Notes: generated by a model from the letters alone, not told the origin. A stretch of 64,000 nt of DNA from an uncultured Alistipes sp. (GCA_947364365.1 CANASP010000007.1:1-64000), one strand, 5' to 3'. Positions 54,504 to 62,580 are shown, counted from the first letter of the stretch. Made by a program: numbers and translations.

Positions 54504-54737
54504 TTATTGCAATCCTATGGCTGTACTGATTCCTACAATGACTGCCATACTGGTTTCTGTTCTCCAAGATGGACGGAGTATCCCTAAACCAAGAAGGATA
54601 AGGATACTTATAATGATGGTGAGCTCTACACCCCAGAACACTTTGCGATTATTGAGTTTGTATGTATAGGTTACGACCAACACTATGAAGAATCCTGCAA
54701 TCAGGATGCATACGACTCTAAAAAGTAATAATATCAT
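54504..54737 (-). CDS. Small putative membrane protein
   Basis: 77 residues with three hydrophobic stretches (about 1-24, 36-55 and 63-76). It starts 23 bases downstream of the integrase stop on the same strand. Unrecognised, and it could be chance, but the hydrophobicity pattern is protein-like. Confidence 0.35.
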   Translation of the reverse strand: MILLLFRVVCILIAGFFIVLVVTYTYKLNNRKVFWGVELTIIISILILLGLGILRPSWRTETSMAVIVGISTAIGLQ

Positions 54738-54760
54738 ATTTCTTTATCTTTTCGTGGGGA

Positions 54761-56115
54761 TTATATAGTCAGGTTACTTAATTCTCCGCTCAGTTTTGCA
54801 ATCTCCGCCGACAGCGTTTCAGGTAAGAACCTGTCATAGACCTTTTCAGTAACCTCCGTACTTCCATGACCGAGCAGACGGCTGACCACAGACATAGACA
54901 AGCCTTTATTCAACGCGAAGACGGCAAATGTATGCCGCACCACATGCATTGACAGATTGAATGGCAATCCGACCTGTTCTCCTACAACCGCCAGCGACTG
55001 ATTGATGCATTTTGTTGCATTATTGCGGGACTTGTACAGTGCCTTTGCATCGTCAAGATCCAGATCATTCTTTACTAAGTTGAATACATATCAGGATCCT
55101 GCCCGTTCCTTCTGCCACCGGTGCAGAATATTCAAGGCAGGTTTTGTAAGAGGTATCACATGCCGCTTGTTCGTCTTAATCATGATCTTCCTCAGTTCCT
55201 TCTTCTCGAAATTGACATGGCCCCACTGCAATGTCATCACATCGACAACACGGAGTCCGCAGGCATGGAAGGCAAAGAAAAACATTTCCAAAAACTCCTT
55301 GCGGCGCGATTCGGTGCAGGCATGGTAATATTCCAGTAACGCAGACATTTGTCCCTTTGAAAGGTACTTGCCGTCAAATTCGTTGTCCTCGTCCGCAAAA
55401 GATATCTTTGAGGCTATACGCATATCCTGAATCCGCGCATTGACGGGCATGGTCTATCATTTTCATTTCGGAAGCATAAGCACATGCCTTCAAAATCGGA
55501 GTCAAAGCATGGTTAATTGTTGCATCGCTGTTCTGTTTTATCTCGCGGCGCCACTTGATGTATTCGTCAATCAGTTCAATCGATATTTCACCTACATAGA
55601 TACTGTCCGGCTTGTATGTGCCGTTCTTCGTTGCACGGAGAAAAATACGGAAGATATTCATGCCGCTCTTTCCGTTCTCATAGCAGCTACGGCCAATCCT
55701 GTTTCGGGAATAGTCCGATTCGAGCCGATCTAAAACAAACTCAATAAAATCCTTCCCTTTGTCCTCCCGCGTAAGTGGTTTGTTGGCCAAAAAGTCAACG
55801 ATTACCTATACTGTAATCTGATCGGGATGCTTCTCCTGATATTCGGCCAGCAGGCCATCAATCTTGTCTGCACGGGCAATCAGCAGGCTGTTAATGCGGT
55901 TGACCTCCGAACCATAGCTCGCCCTCACGCCTCCGCGTCCCTTGTTGGCTTCTCGTTCCAGTCGCCCAGCCGGACAAAGATATCCAGCCCTTGCGTATCA
56001 CCTGTCGGATCCAGGTATATTCAAGTTGGACAAGATACTGTTTGGCAGGATCGATCTCACCCCGGATATGCAGGCGATAGCGTCCCAATGGATATAGTCG
56101 TTTAGGCCTTCCCAT
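54761..56115 (-). pseudogene. Tyrosine recombinase (integrase) of the element, broken by stops and frameshifts
   Basis: Reassembled from ATG 56115 (MGRPKRLYPLGRYRLHIRGE). Frameshifts occur near 56000 and 55940, TAG near 55810 (before VIVDFLANKPLTRED), a frameshift near 55450 and TGA at 55091-55093. Catalytic parts are still readable: CGLRVVDVMTLQW (first Arg), MHVVRHTFAVFAL (HxxR), LLGHGSTEVTEKVYDRFLP (His and Tyr). It would have integrated the element at the 28-bp site, 225 bases away. At least five lesions make it inactive. Confidence 0.85.
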
Positions 56116-56281
56116 AGTGGAGGATATTTGAATTGGGAATACAGCTTGCGGCAATACTCACAAACCTCTGTAAAAGTAATAAATTGGGTCCAAACAGATC
56201 CCGATTTTTCCTCCAAAAAACGTATTTTGTCCAAATAAACCGCGCCATTTGAAGCGGTCAAACGCCACTATCCAAACAAAC

Positions 56282-56318
56282 TAAATCCCTGCTAATCTAT
56301 ATGATTAACAGGGATTTA
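56282..56318 (-). terminator. Hairpin beyond the DUF2795-like gene
   Basis: TAAATCCCTG / CAGGGATTTA 10-bp arms with a 17-base loop, T-rich on the minus-strand side. It is carried by the element and may replace the terminator lost to integration. Confidence 0.5.
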
Positions 56319-56340
56319 ATAATTATTTCGCGCTTAAAAA

Positions 56341-56368
56341 CGCGTCAATACTCCTCCTCGTTGAAGAA
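56341..56368. other. Right attachment site (direct repeat copy 2)
   Basis: Identical to 37829-37856. On the minus strand it encodes the last residues FNEEEY and stop of the small acidic protein, so integration preserved the gene. Confidence 0.88.
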
Positions 56369-56566
56369 GAAATCGTCCTTGGAGGGGTAGTCGGGCCAGA
56401 TATCTTCGATCGACTCGTAGATGTCGCCTTCGTCTTCGATCTCCTGCAGGTTTTCGAGCACTTCGAGCGGCGCACCCGAGCGTACCGCATAATCGATCAG
56501 CTCATCTTTGGTCGCAGGCCAGGGAGCGTCTTCGAGCTTCGAGGCCAATTCAAGTGTCCAGTACAT
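56345..56566 (-). CDS. Small acidic DUF2795-like protein; integration target
   Basis: 73 residues, strongly acidic (C-terminus KDDFFFNEEEY). The N-terminal half, ELASKLEDAPWPATKDELIDYAVRSGAP, resembles DUF2795 (a short helical domain of unknown function). Its 3' end doubles as the attachment site of the element. The promoter at 56636-56665 is well formed, so the gene is probably expressed. Confidence 0.8.
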   Translation of the reverse strand: MYWTLELASKLEDAPWPATKDELIDYAVRSGAPLEVLENLQEIEDEGDIYESIEDIWPDYPSKDDFFFNEEEY

Positions 56567-56635
56567 AACGTCAAAATATTAAGGTCCAAATTCTCAGCGG
56601 ACAGGACGCATCGCCGATCGCCCCGTACCGAGTTG

Positions 56636-56665
56636 CAAATGTATAAAAAAAACGATAATTCCAAA
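56636..56665 (-). promoter_or_regulatory. Promoter of the DUF2795-like gene
   Basis: Minus strand: TTTG (56662-56665), 18-base spacer, TACATTTG (56636-56643), 69 bases before the ATG. Confidence 0.55.
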
Positions 56666-56736
56666 CAAAAACGGCTGAAACATCGCCTTTACCCGGCAAA
56701 GCGCACAACCCCGGCCGCCGCAACCCGCGCCTCGCC

Positions 56737-56808
56737 CGCACAAAGCCCCGCACAAAGCCCCGCATAGAGCCTCGCATAGAGCCTCGCATAGAGCCTCGCA
56801 TAGAGCCT
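56737..56808. repeat. 12-bp tandem repeat, six units
   Basis: Two units of CGCACAAAGCCC followed by four identical units of CGCATAGAGCCT. They lie in the spacer between the adenosyltransferase stop and the DUF2795-like promoter. The rest of 56666-56869 holds no gene. Confidence 0.9.
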
Positions 56809-56869
56809 CGCAGCCTCGTCCGCGCAACGCCCCGCGACAATCGCGCCGCACACCGACGCCCGGTCGCGG

Positions 56870-57421
56870 TCAGGGGATCCACAACGTCTCCTCGACCCCC
56901 AAACGGAAGGTCAGCAGCCGCCCGAGCAGATAGAAGTAGTCGGAGAGGCGGTTGAGATAGCGCAGCACCTCCGCGTCGACGCCGTGCGCCTGGTCGGCAC
57001 GCAGCGCGGCACGCTCGGCACGGCGGCACACCGTGCGGCAGACATGGCACAACGACACGGCCTCGTGCCCGCCCGGGAGGGTGAACTTGTCGATGGGGGG
57101 CACCTCGGCCTGCATCGCGTCGATCCGCTCCTCGAGCCATGCGACGGCATCGTCGGGCAGCGGGGCGACCTTGTCGGCGCCTCCCTCCCCCACGGCCAGC
57201 AGCGCCTCGACGGTCATCAGGCGCGAGAGGATCCGCCGGAGCGCCCCGACTTCGGCCTCGGCACCGCCTTCGGCGCAGAGCCTGTCGCAGAGCAGCGCCG
57301 CGAAAGCGGTCAGTTCGTCGACCGAGCCGTAGGCCTCGACCCGTTCGTCGGTCTTGAAGACCCGTTCGCCCCCGATGAGCGAAGTCGTCCCCCGGTCGCC
57401 GGTTTTGGTGTAGACGTTCAT
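56870..57421 (-). CDS. Cob(I)alamin adenosyltransferase, PduO type
   Basis: 183 residues. The ATP-binding N-terminus YTKTGDRGTTSLIGGERVFK and the later RAERAALRADQ..YLNRLSDYFYLLGRL block are typical of PduO/MMAB enzymes. It makes adenosylcobalamin, the cofactor of radical mutases and class II ribonucleotide reductase. The ATG overlaps the upstream stop (ATGA). Third gene of the flavoprotein-unknown-adenosyltransferase operon. Confidence 0.95.
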   Translation of the reverse strand: MNVYTKTGDRGTTSLIGGERVFKTDERVEAYGSVDELTAFAALLCDRLCAEGGAEAEVGALRRILSRLMTVEALLAVGEGGADKVAPLPDDAVAWLEERIDAMQAEVPPIDKFTLPGGHEAVSLCHVCRTVCRRAERAALRADQAHGVDAEVLRYLNRLSDYFYLLGRLLTFRLGVEETLWIP

Positions 57422-57915
57422 AGGCGGAAATGTTGTTTAGGCAGATAGTTGTTGAACAGCAGCAGATACCCGCGGTTGTCGACCGACGTCGAGCGGTGCG
57501 CGGCCACGATCCTGCGGCAGAGCGCCTGCCGCTCGTCGTTGGCATAGGGGGCGAGCACCGCCACCGTGCTTCCCGACGCCGCGGCGTCGCGCACGAGCGC
57601 CGAGAGCCCCTCGCCCGACAGATCGCAGGTCGCAACGTACAGATCGCCCTCCGCACGATTCATGCCGAACGTCGCATAGCCGCAGCGGATCGCCGCGTTC
57701 TGCAACTGGACGGCCCTTCGCTGCGGCACGCCCGCCCGGAGCAGCGCCTCGTAGAGGCCTCTGTCGCCCGGCAGCAGCTCGCGGCGCATGAAGACCTCGC
57801 GCACCAGATCGTAGACGAAGGGCGAGTGGACCCCGTGGCCGCGGAAATAGCGGGCCCGCGCGAGCCGGTTGCGCAGCAGTTCGACGCCTCGGGGTATGCG
57901 ACTGCGGAGGGGCAT
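57418..57915 (-). CDS. Conserved hypothetical protein in the adenosyltransferase operon
   Basis: 165 residues, no signal or membrane segment. The N-terminal part contains RYFRGHGVHSPFVYDLVREVF, seen in Bacteroidetes proteins that sometimes carry a methyltransferase domain. The rest (LVRDAAASGSTVAVLAPYAN, NRGYLLLFNNYLPKQHF) looks like a shortened Rossmann-type domain. I cannot assign a function. It sits 4 bases after the flavoprotein gene and overlaps the adenosyltransferase gene. Confidence 0.75.
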   Translation of the reverse strand: MPLRSRIPRGVELLRNRLARARYFRGHGVHSPFVYDLVREVFMRRELLPGDRGLYEALLRAGVPQRRAVQLQNAAIRCGYATFGMNRAEGDLYVATCDLSGEGLSALVRDAAASGSTVAVLAPYANDERQALCRRIVAAHRSTSVDNRGYLLLFNNYLPKQHFRL

Positions 57916-57919
57916 GGCG

Positions 57920-59206
57920 TTATTTCTTGAGCATTCCGGCCAGGCGCCCCGTCGAAAAGGCGATCTGGAGGTTGTAACCGCCCGTGTCGGCGTCGAGATC
58001 GAGCACCTCGCCCGCGAAGTAGAGCCCCGCGACCTTGCGCGACTCCATCGTATAGGGGTTGACCTCGTCGCAGCTTACGCCCCCGGCCGTCACCACGGCG
58101 TACTCGAACGGCGCGTAATCCGTAACGGGCAGCGTGAAGCCCTTGAGCGTGCGGATCAGCCGGTCGGTCTGCGCATCGGTCAGGCGCGAAATATAGTCCT
58201 TGGAGTGGATGTCCATCTCGCGGCACAGCGGCATGACCAGCGGCTTGGGCACGAGCTTGCGCAACAGCTCGGCGAAGAACTCCTTCGAATCCATCTCGGC
58301 CACCTCGCGGGCGATGCGCTCGCGCAGCACCTCCTCCGTGAGGGCCGGCTTGAGGTCGAGGACCAGCTTCACGCGCCGCTCGTCGATGAGCGCATCGACC
58401 GCCAGGCGGCTCAGGCGCAGCGCCACGGCCCCCTCGACGCCGCGCTCCGAGAAACCGATCTCGCCGAACTCCTCGCGAACGGGTTCGTTGTCGACGAAGA
58501 GCGTCGCCCGCACGTTGCGCAGCAGCAGCCCGTGGAGGAACTTCATCTGGGGATGCGACGTCACGAGCGGCGTGAGCGACGGGCGCAGCGGCTCGACCGA
58601 GTGGCCCAGGTCGGCGGCGAACGCATAGCCGTCGCCCGTCGAGCCGGTCGCCGGATAGGAGACGCCGCCCGTGGCGACGATCACCTGCGCGCACTCCTCC
58701 TTGCGCTCGAAGCCGCGTTTGTTGATGTAGCGCACGCCGAAGACCTTCCCGCCCAGGGTCATGATCTCCGTCACGCGCGTCTCGTAGAGGATCTTCACGC
58801 CGTTCTCCACGCAGAAGTCGAGCAGCCCGTTGGCGATGTCCCACGCCTTGCCGCTCGCCGGGAAGACGCGCTCGCCGCGCTCTACGGAGAGCTTCACGCC
58901 CTGCCGCTCGAAGAACCGGATCGTAGCGCGGTTGTTGAACTCGGCGAAGGCCTGCGTGAAAAACGCGGCATTGGCCCGCACGTGCTCGGCGAACTCCTCG
59001 GCCGGACGCGCGTTGGTGACGTTGCAACGTCCCTTGCCCGTAATGCGGACCTTGCGGCCCGACTTCTCCATCTTTTCGAGCAACAGCACGCGCTTGCCGT
59101 TGCGGGCCGCGGTACCCGCAGCCATCATGCCCGCAGCGCCGGCGCCGACGACGACAACGTCGTAGGGCAGCCGCTCCACAGGACGGATCTCTTCAGTTTG
59201 TTCCAT
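57920..59206 (-). CDS. BaiN/HI0933-family FAD-dependent oxidoreductase
   Basis: 428 residues. FAD-binding N-terminus VVVVGAGAAGMMAAGTAARN followed by LLEKMEKSGRKVRITGKGRCN, diagnostic of the HI0933 family. C-terminal YAVVTAGGVSCDEVNPYTMES and GLYFAGEVLDLDADTGGYNLQIAFSTG complete the flavin site. In Clostridia BaiN reduces bile-acid intermediates; most homologues have unknown substrates. Cytoplasmic, first gene of a three-gene operon. Confidence 0.93.
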   Translation of the reverse strand: MEQTEEIRPVERLPYDVVVVGAGAAGMMAAGTAARNGKRVLLLEKMEKSGRKVRITGKGRCNVTNARPAEEFAEHVRANAAFFTQAFAEFNNRATIRFFERQGVKLSVERGERVFPASGKAWDIANGLLDFCVENGVKILYETRVTEIMTLGGKVFGVRYINKRGFERKEECAQVIVATGGVSYPATGSTGDGYAFAADLGHSVEPLRPSLTPLVTSHPQMKFLHGLLLRNVRATLFVDNEPVREEFGEIGFSERGVEGAVALRLSRLAVDALIDERRVKLVLDLKPALTEEVLRERIAREVAEMDSKEFFAELLRKLVPKPLVMPLCREMDIHSKDYISRLTDAQTDRLIRTLKGFTLPVTDYAPFEYAVVTAGGVSCDEVNPYTMESRKVAGLYFAGEVLDLDADTGGYNLQIAFSTGRLAGMLKK

Positions 59207-59214
59207 AAGTGGGA

Positions 59215-59222
59215 CAAAGGTA
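59215..59222 (-). promoter_or_regulatory. -7 element of the flavoprotein operon
   Basis: TACCTTTG on the minus strand, 8 bases upstream of the ATG, giving a very short leader. No clear -33 box. Confidence 0.45.
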
Positions 59223-59312
59223 ACATTTTAAATCCATAGCCGAGCGAAAACCCTCCATTTTTCGGCTCCGGCCGCGAAATGAAGCCCGGAGATCCGTCGC
59301 ACGGGCCTCCCG

Positions 59313-59351
59313 GAAAAAGCCAACGCCGCACCCCCGTCCGGGGATGCGGCG
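59313..59351 (-). terminator. Terminator after yajC
   Basis: CGCCGCA..CCCG / GGGG..TGCGGCG stem (59324-59351) followed on the minus strand by TTGGCTTTTTC. Confidence 0.75.
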
Positions 59352-59375
59352 CCGAAAATCGACAGAAGCGGGCGA

Positions 59376-59693
59376 TCAGCGCTGCTGCAGGTCCGACGTG
59401 TCGGCCACGACCATGTTCTTGTCGATGCGCAGCGTCACGTTGCCGTCGACCTCGATCAGGAGCGTCGTCTCCTTGACCTCCTTCACCACGCCGTAGATAC
59501 CGCCGGCGGTGATGATCTTGTCGCCCTTCTTGAGCCCTTCGCGGAAGGCCTGCATCTGCTTGCGGCGCTTGGCCTCGGGACGCCACATGAGCAGCCACAT
59601 GGCCAGAACCATCAGCGCGATCATGATAATGAAGCTGTACTGCTGCATGAAGCCCGGCTGGGGCTGCACGGGAGCCTGAAGAAATTGAATCAT
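59376..59693 (-). CDS. yajC: Sec translocon accessory subunit YajC
   Basis: 105 residues. One transmembrane segment (about 20-40), then the YajC signature MWRPEAKRRKQMQAFREGLK and GDKIITAGGIYGVVKEV. It is part of the SecDF-YajC complex aiding protein export at the inner membrane. It follows the DUF1573 gene on the same strand, after nusB. Confidence 0.96.
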   Translation of the reverse strand: MIQFLQAPVQPQPGFMQQYSFIIMIALMVLAMWLLMWRPEAKRRKQMQAFREGLKKGDKIITAGGIYGVVKEVKETTLLIEVDGNVTLRIDKNMVVADTSDLQQR

Positions 59694-59765
59694 CTCGTTA
59701 TGCGTTTTAGAGTTTGTATTCGGTTCGAGCCGACAAGATACGAATTATTGCCGGAAAAGCAAGCG

Positions 59766-60212
59766 TCAGTCGACATCCGCTTCGACATACAGACGCAAAT
59801 TCCGCGCCACGCCGGCCAGGCTGAGCTCCACCAGCTTGAGCTGCCACCCCCGCTCGCCGCGCGAGTCGAACGCGAGTTCGAGCCTCCGGGCGGCACCCGG
59901 AGCGATCGGCTCGGCCGAGTAGTCGAGCGTCGTGCAGCCGCAACTGCGCGTATAGGAGACGATGACGAGAGGCTGCGGCGTGCGGTTCTCGATCCACAGC
60001 CGCTTGACGGCGATTTCGCCCGGACGCATCCGGCCGAAACGCAACGTGTCGCACCCGCCCGCCGCGAGCAGCGAATCGGTGAGCGCCACCACACGGGCAC
60101 CTGCGGGAGGCGTCGCATCGGCCCCGGCAGAGGTCTTCCGGCCGCCGCAGGCAACCCAGGCGAGACAGAGCGCGAGGCCCGCCGCCACGAAGAATCCCCT
60201 CCGCACGGACAT
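59766..60212 (-). CDS. DUF1573 family lipoprotein
   Basis: 148 residues. Lipoprotein signal (AWVAC, Cys22). The DUF1573 Ig-like domain (about 55-140) has LWIENRTPQPLVIVSYTRS and CGCTT, the family hallmark. Probably exported; function unknown. It starts 4 bases after nusB, so it is co-transcribed in a nusB-DUF1573-yajC unit. Confidence 0.87.
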   Translation of the reverse strand: MSVRRGFFVAAGLALCLAWVACGGRKTSAGADATPPAGARVVALTDSLLAAGGCDTLRFGRMRPGEIAVKRLWIENRTPQPLVIVSYTRSCGCTTLDYSAEPIAPGAARRLELAFDSRGERGWQLKLVELSLAGVARNLRLYVEADVD

Positions 60213-60216
60213 CGCC

Positions 60217-61152
60217 TCAGATCAGGCCGCGCCCGGCCTTCTTGATACGCCCCTCGGCCGTCAGCGCCTCGACGATCTTGTCGAGCACGCCGTTGATGAA
60301 GGTGCTGCTGCCGGGGGTGGAGTAATATTTCGAGATCTCGATGTATTCGTCCATCGTCACCTTGACGGGGATCGACGGGAAGGCCACCAGCTCGGTCATC
60401 GCCGTCGAGAGGATCAGGTTGTCCATGAAGACGATGCGCTCGACATCCCAGTTGGCCGTGAAGCGCTCGACATACTCCTGGTTGGCGTCGTAGTTGACGA
60501 GCGACTTCTCGAAGAGCGTCTTGAGGAACGCGGGGTCCTCCTCGCTCTTGAACTTGGGGGGCACGCGCAGCTCGGTGTGCGAGGGGCGCAGGTTGGAGAG
60601 CGTGCGCAGGATCATCACCACGATGTAGGGCATATCGTCGGTCCACAGGAGCGACATCGCCTCCAGCTCGTCGTCCAACGCCTCGCACTGCTGCAACTGC
60701 GTGAAGAGGGTTTCGAGCAGCTTGCGGTCCTCGTCGAACGAGCGCCCGGGGTTCTGCATGTACTCCTTGTACCACGCGCTCTCGACCATCCAGCCGTAGA
60801 GCGTGCGGATGAGATCCGCCGACTGGGCCCACCCCAGCTTGCGGGCGGCCGTCTGGTCGTTCACCGCATCGCTCTGGGTGATGAGGCGGATGACGGCGTT
60901 GTCGACGAACTTGGTGTTGGGATTGAGGTCCTCGAACGTGGGCAGTTTCTTCCGACGGGCCAGCTCCTGGCGCTGTTCGGCATAGCGGGCCAATTCGACC
61001 GGGAGGGTCATCAACTGAAAATAGAGATCGTAGGCCTTGTCCACCGAACTCAACAGCGTCTTTTCCGAGGCGATCATGTTGTCGGCACCCGACTTGATGT
61101 GGGCGAACAACGCCTTGACGACCTTCACGCGGAGTAATCTTCTGCTCAACAT
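60217..61152 (-). CDS. nusB: Transcription antitermination factor NusB (extended)
   Basis: 311 residues, about twice the E. coli protein. The N-terminal half is a helical extension seen in Bacteroidetes NusB. The C-terminal NusB fold (about 160-305) contains DVERIVFMDNLILSTAMTEL and VKVTMDEYIEISKYYSTPGS, then STFINGVLDKIVEAL. It works with NusE in rRNA antitermination. Promoter at 61181-61212. Confidence 0.95.
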   Translation of the reverse strand: MLSRRLLRVKVVKALFAHIKSGADNMIASEKTLLSSVDKAYDLYFQLMTLPVELARYAEQRQELARRKKLPTFEDLNPNTKFVDNAVIRLITQSDAVNDQTAARKLGWAQSADLIRTLYGWMVESAWYKEYMQNPGRSFDEDRKLLETLFTQLQQCEALDDELEAMSLLWTDDMPYIVVMILRTLSNLRPSHTELRVPPKFKSEEDPAFLKTLFEKSLVNYDANQEYVERFTANWDVERIVFMDNLILSTAMTELVAFPSIPVKVTMDEYIEISKYYSTPGSSTFINGVLDKIVEALTAEGRIKKAGRGLI

Positions 61153-61180
61153 ATCTTATAGAACCGTTTGAATCGAGGCG

Positions 61181-61212
61181 CAAAGATAGTGCAACGCACC
61201 GGCAAAAGCAAA
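61181..61212 (-). promoter_or_regulatory. nusB promoter
   Basis: Minus strand: TTTG (61209-61212), 20-base spacer, TATCTTTG (61181-61188), 28 bases before the ATG. Confidence 0.7.
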
Positions 61213-61264
61213 TTTTTCGTCCGCCGCCTCGCGACAAAAAAACAACGGACGGCGCCCGAACGAA

Positions 61265-61293
61265 GACGGGGAGGCCATCGCGGCCTCCCCGTC
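61265..61293 (-). terminator. Terminator-like hairpin after the coiled-coil gene
   Basis: GACGGGGAGGCC / GGCCTCCCCGTC 12-bp stem, 5-base loop. Only a weak T-tract follows on the minus strand. Confidence 0.6.
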
Positions 61294-61310
61294 CCCGGAA
61301 CGGAATACCC

Positions 61311-61622
61311 CTATCGGGTCATCTTTTCGCGGATCTTTCCGGCAGCGGTCGCGACCGCCTCCTCGACCTTGTCGGTCGCCTTGAGCACCCCCTCGCGGGT
61401 CGACTCCTTGATCCGGGCGCCCGTCTGGCGGAGCTTCTCGCCCGCCTTGCGCGCCTCGCAGCCCACCTTGTCGGCAGCCTCGTCGGCCTTCTCGCGGAGC
61501 TTGTCGCCCGTCTTTTCGGCACGCTCTTTGGCGTTTTCCATCTTGTCGGCCAGTTTGTCCACGACCTGCTTGGTCTTGTCGGCCGCCTTGTCGATCGTCT
61601 TGTCGATTTTCTTCGTATCCAT
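61311..61622 (-). CDS. YtxH/apolipoprotein-like amphipathic helical protein
   Basis: 103 residues, almost entirely charged heptad-like helix (DKAADKTKQVVDKLADKMEN, then EKTGDKLREKADEAADKVG). No signal or membrane segment. Such proteins resemble LEA or YtxH-type stress proteins. It lies one base after the GlsB-like gene, so the two form a likely stress operon. Confidence 0.75.
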   Translation of the reverse strand: MDTKKIDKTIDKAADKTKQVVDKLADKMENAKERAEKTGDKLREKADEAADKVGCEARKAGEKLRQTGARIKESTREGVLKATDKVEEAVATAAGKIREKMTR

Positions 61623-61623
61623 A

Positions 61624-61884
61624 CTACTTTCTGATTTTACGGTTACGCGACGAGACCAACGATACGACCCACAGCAGCACGATGGCGCCGATGACCGAGG
61701 TGAGCAGGCTGCCCACGGTGCCCACGGCGACGACGCCGAACAGCGAGAAGATCCAGCCGCCCAGCAGACCGCCGATCAATCCCACGATGAGATTGACGAC
61801 CAGCCCCGAGCCGTTGCCCTTGACGATCAGGTTGGCGATCCATCCGGCCGCCAGACCGATAAGAAGATACCATAAGAAATACAT
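61624..61884 (-). CDS. GlsB/YeaQ/YmgE family stress-associated membrane protein
   Basis: 86 residues with three hydrophobic segments. Family signature: YLLIGLAAGWIANLIVKGNG, NLIVGLIGGLLGGWIFSLFG and a third helix before RNRKIRK. Transglycosylase-associated-type small membrane proteins are stress induced; the molecular role is unclear. Confidence 0.9.
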   Translation of the reverse strand: MYFLWYLLIGLAAGWIANLIVKGNGSGLVVNLIVGLIGGLLGGWIFSLFGVVAVGTVGSLLTSVIGAIVLLWVVSLVSSRNRKIRK

Positions 61885-61987
61885 AGCTTTTCGTTTTTGA
61901 GGTTTGACGAAAAGCCCTGTGCAAGATTCGTTCCGAAGCGCCGCGCGGGGCCCGATACCGGCATCTTTACGTCCGAACGGAGCCGCG

Positions 61988-62239
61988 TCAGAGCGCCCCG
62001 CGGAGCGCCCGGGCCAGCTGGTCGGGGCACGAGGTGCCCTTGCCGCGGCAGTCGACCCCCTCCAGACGGTCGGCGGCCTCCTCGGCGCGCATGCCGCGCA
62101 CGAGCGCCGCGATGCCCTGCGTGTTGCCGTGGCAGCCTCCGGTGAAACATACGTCGAGGATCACGCCGTCGGCGTCGAGCTCGATATCGATCTGCCGCGA
62201 GCAGGTGCCCTGGCAGGCGTGGGTGATGTGTCGTGTCAT
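61988..62239 (-). CDS. TSCPD domain protein (TIGR03905 type)
   Basis: 83 residues from ATG 62239. TSCPD features: ITHACQGTCSRQIDIELDAD and CFTGGCHGNTQGIAALVRGM, with four conserved Cys, then the C-terminal CRGKGTSCPDQLA. TSCPD domains occur at the end of class II ribonucleotide reductases and as free small proteins. It is divergent from nrdD and its cobalamin riboswitch, which makes a ribonucleotide-reduction link attractive. Confidence 0.9.
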   Translation of the reverse strand: MTRHITHACQGTCSRQIDIELDADGVILDVCFTGGCHGNTQGIAALVRGMRAEEAADRLEGVDCRGKGTSCPDQLARALRGAL

Positions 62240-62261
62240 GGTGTGCGAAATTTCAACGGGA

Positions 62262-62269
62262 CAAAGATA
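62262..62269 (-). promoter_or_regulatory. -7 element of the TSCPD gene
   Basis: TATCTTTG on the minus strand, 22 bases before the ATG. Confidence 0.55.
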
Positions 62270-62358
62270 CGACATTCACGGCGAAGCCGTTTCGCCGGGC
62301 GGTGATAAATTGTTGAAAACTTCGTCCCCGCAGACTTGTTTTGTCGGCCGAAAAAGAG

Positions 62359-62366
62359 AATCTTTG
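62359..62366 (+). promoter_or_regulatory. Candidate -7 element of nrdD
   Basis: AATCTTTG (one mismatch to TAnnTTTG) just upstream of the riboswitch. Candidate upstream TTTG is at 62339-62342, so spacing is short. Confidence 0.35.
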
Positions 62367-62379
62367 CAATCGCAAAGGT

Positions 62380-62580
62380 ATCCGCGCTCCGTCCGGAGCC
62401 GCCGATAAAAGGGAATCGGGTGAGAATCCCGGACAGTTCCCGCTGCTGTAAGCACTTCCATGCCGCAGACCCTCCGCGCCACTGCCCCGCCGCCGGGGCG
62501 GGAAGGCCGTCCGCGGATCGGTGCGAGTCAGAAGACCTGCCTTTGCCGAAGCAAGGAAGGCCCGCGGGGAAACGGGCCGA
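62380..62580 (+). promoter_or_regulatory. Cobalamin riboswitch controlling nrdD
   Basis: Conserved aptamer core blocks: AAAGGGAATCGGGTGAGAAT near 62408, GGACAGTTCCCGCTGCTGTA near 62434, and the B12 box AGTCAGAAGACCTGCC at 62527-62541. Downstream, GGCCCG/CGGGCC (62559-62564/62573-62578) forms a hairpin without a T-tract, so control may be at translation or by another route. It binds adenosylcobalamin or a relative and represses the downstream gene. Confidence 0.9.

Larger units (their letters stand above)
37829..56368. mobile_element. Integrative (mobilizable) element bounded by 28-bp direct repeats, with decayed transfer genes
   Basis: The two ends carry an identical 28-bp sequence; the right copy is the 3' end of a conserved small gene. 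Inside lie a broken tyrosine recombinase next to the right end, broken replication and mobilization genes, and apparently intact defence-type cargo. Base composition drops sharply from the GC-rich flanks, especially at 37980-40190 and 44110-47360. The layout fits Bacteroides-type mobilizable elements. Confidence 0.85.

Noticed and set aside
54361-54567. 68-codon frame running into the G9/C9 tract
   Set aside because: Ends in a Pro run encoded by the homopolymer and overlaps a better small membrane ORF; it may be the displaced 5' part of the neighbouring pseudogene, which I cannot prove.
55998-56261. 87-codon minus-strand frame upstream of the integrase
   Set aside because: It overlaps the integrase start in another frame; its apparent protein has no recognisable features.
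56737-56808. CRISPR-like array
   Set aside because: Units are 12 bp and contiguous, without spacers, and no cas genes are present.
56594-56851. Cys/Ala/Leu-repeat peptide encoded across the 12-bp repeats
   Set aside because: It only reflects translation of a tandem repeat whose unit is a multiple of three; no start context or homology.
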